This document shows, in pieces, positions 63,641 to 64,000 of a stretch of 64,000 nt of DNA. Origin of the DNA: Limnephilus marmoratus (Eukaryota; Arthropoda; Insecta; Trichoptera; Limnephilidae); NCBI GenBank assembly GCA_917880885.1, contig OU862934.1:29248734-29312733 (forward strand), given 5' to 3'. The notes beneath the pieces are model-generated. The model saw only the letters and a list, made by a program, of their open reading frames with translations. It was not told where the DNA came from and did not search any database. The translations under genes were made by a program, and so were the position numbers. How positions within the stretch are numbered: the first letter of the stretch is position 1; every line of letters begins with the position of its first letter.

Positions 63641-64000
63641 GGGCCCCCCCAACTAAGGGAAGGAAAACCCCTACAGAAAAACCCTGGTCCTCCTGGTAGG
63701 GGGTTGAGCAAGAGGCCAATAACCTCTTCTCGTAAAAAAACCTATATTACGAAGCCAAACACAGAGCCTCGGACAACAACTACTGGACTTCGGAAAAGAC
63801 CCGGCAAACGGATAAAGGATAACGATTTTAAACTTGCTACTTGGAATGTACTATCTCTGTATCGCGCAGGAAGTTTAAGAATTCTCTTAGACGAACTTGC
63901 TAAATATAAAACTGACATAACAGCAATCCAGGAGATTAGATGGATAGGAAAGGGAACAATCGAAAAGCGTGACTGTACCATCTTCTACAGCTGTCACGAG
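63640..64000 (+). mobile_element. RTE-clade LINE, 5' end, runs off window
   Basis: A GC-rich 5' UTR-like leader (AAATCGGGCCCCCCCAACTA, CTGGTAGGGGGTTGAGCAAG) precedes the endonuclease coding sequence. Possibly the same family as 17697 and 51147, as all are RTE, but they share no overlapping region to test. Confidence 0.65.
63700..64000 (+). CDS. RTE ORF: apurinic-type endonuclease N-terminus, partial
   Basis: Frame starting at 63701 (codons at 63701+3n) is open to the window end and has no ATG, so the start is uncertain. It reads SSRKKTYITKPNTEPRTTT, RKRPGKRIKDNDFKLATWNV, LSLYRAGSLRILLDELAKYK, TDITAIQEIRWIGKGTIEK. ATWNV and AIQEIRW carry the metal-binding Asn and Glu of APE-like endonucleases; the basic N-terminal segment is usual in RTE. 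No lesion is visible in this part. Confidence 0.78.

Overview
This 64 kb window looks like repeat-rich, AT-rich animal DNA, most likely from an insect. The inference rests on the mixture of elements: RTE, CR1/Jockey-like and I/LOA-like non-LTR retrotransposons, two subfamilies of mariner, piggyBac, Helitron, hAT- and Harbinger-like MITEs, tRNA-derived SINEs and Penelope-type hammerhead motifs. No tool was run, so the species cannot be named. I found no convincing host gene. One unexplained coding-like ORF (40546-40881) is the only candidate for a non-transposon exon.

Layout. 1-3658: 3' two-thirds of an I/LOA-like LINE with one stop codon. 3.6-8.6 kb: SINE pieces, a two-copy 560-bp repeat (family A) whose first copy is split by MITE family B, and two LINE 3' fragments. 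8.6-13.6 kb: hAT-like MITE, Helitron, a TIR element, an RTE-like fragment, and a LINE tail carrying a 350-bp inverted duplication with hammerhead-like motifs. 13.9-17.7 kb: a LINE with an intact 580-codon RT ORF and an A87 tail, an inverted second copy, a hammerhead palindrome and a SINE that borrows the LINE's 3' end. 17.7-24.3 kb: RTE fragments, head-to-head MITE B copies, a nested foldback element, a probable solo LTR and a G-tract foldback element. 25.4-29.4 kb: a decayed mariner and a piggyBac deletion derivative. 29.8-44.4 kb: LINE tails, a tRNA-SINE, an LTR with an E-box cluster, and many copies of a ~235-bp satellite-like monomer. 45-49.9 kb: a Helitron, a nearly complete mariner, and Tc1- and Harbinger-like MITEs. 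50.9-64 kb: an RTE copy with a MITE inside it, a deleted mariner, more hammerhead copies, CR1/Jockey-type RT fragments, a SINE hit by two LINE insertions, and the 5' coding end of an RTE at the right edge.

How the parts interact. Non-autonomous elements appear next to plausible providers: the SINE-L family shares the terminal hairpin of the 13.9 kb LINE; deleted mariner and piggyBac copies keep their terminal repeats; minimal hammerhead motifs with palindromic stem III recur in unrelated contexts. Nested insertions give relative ages, and almost all coding regions are truncated or frameshifted.
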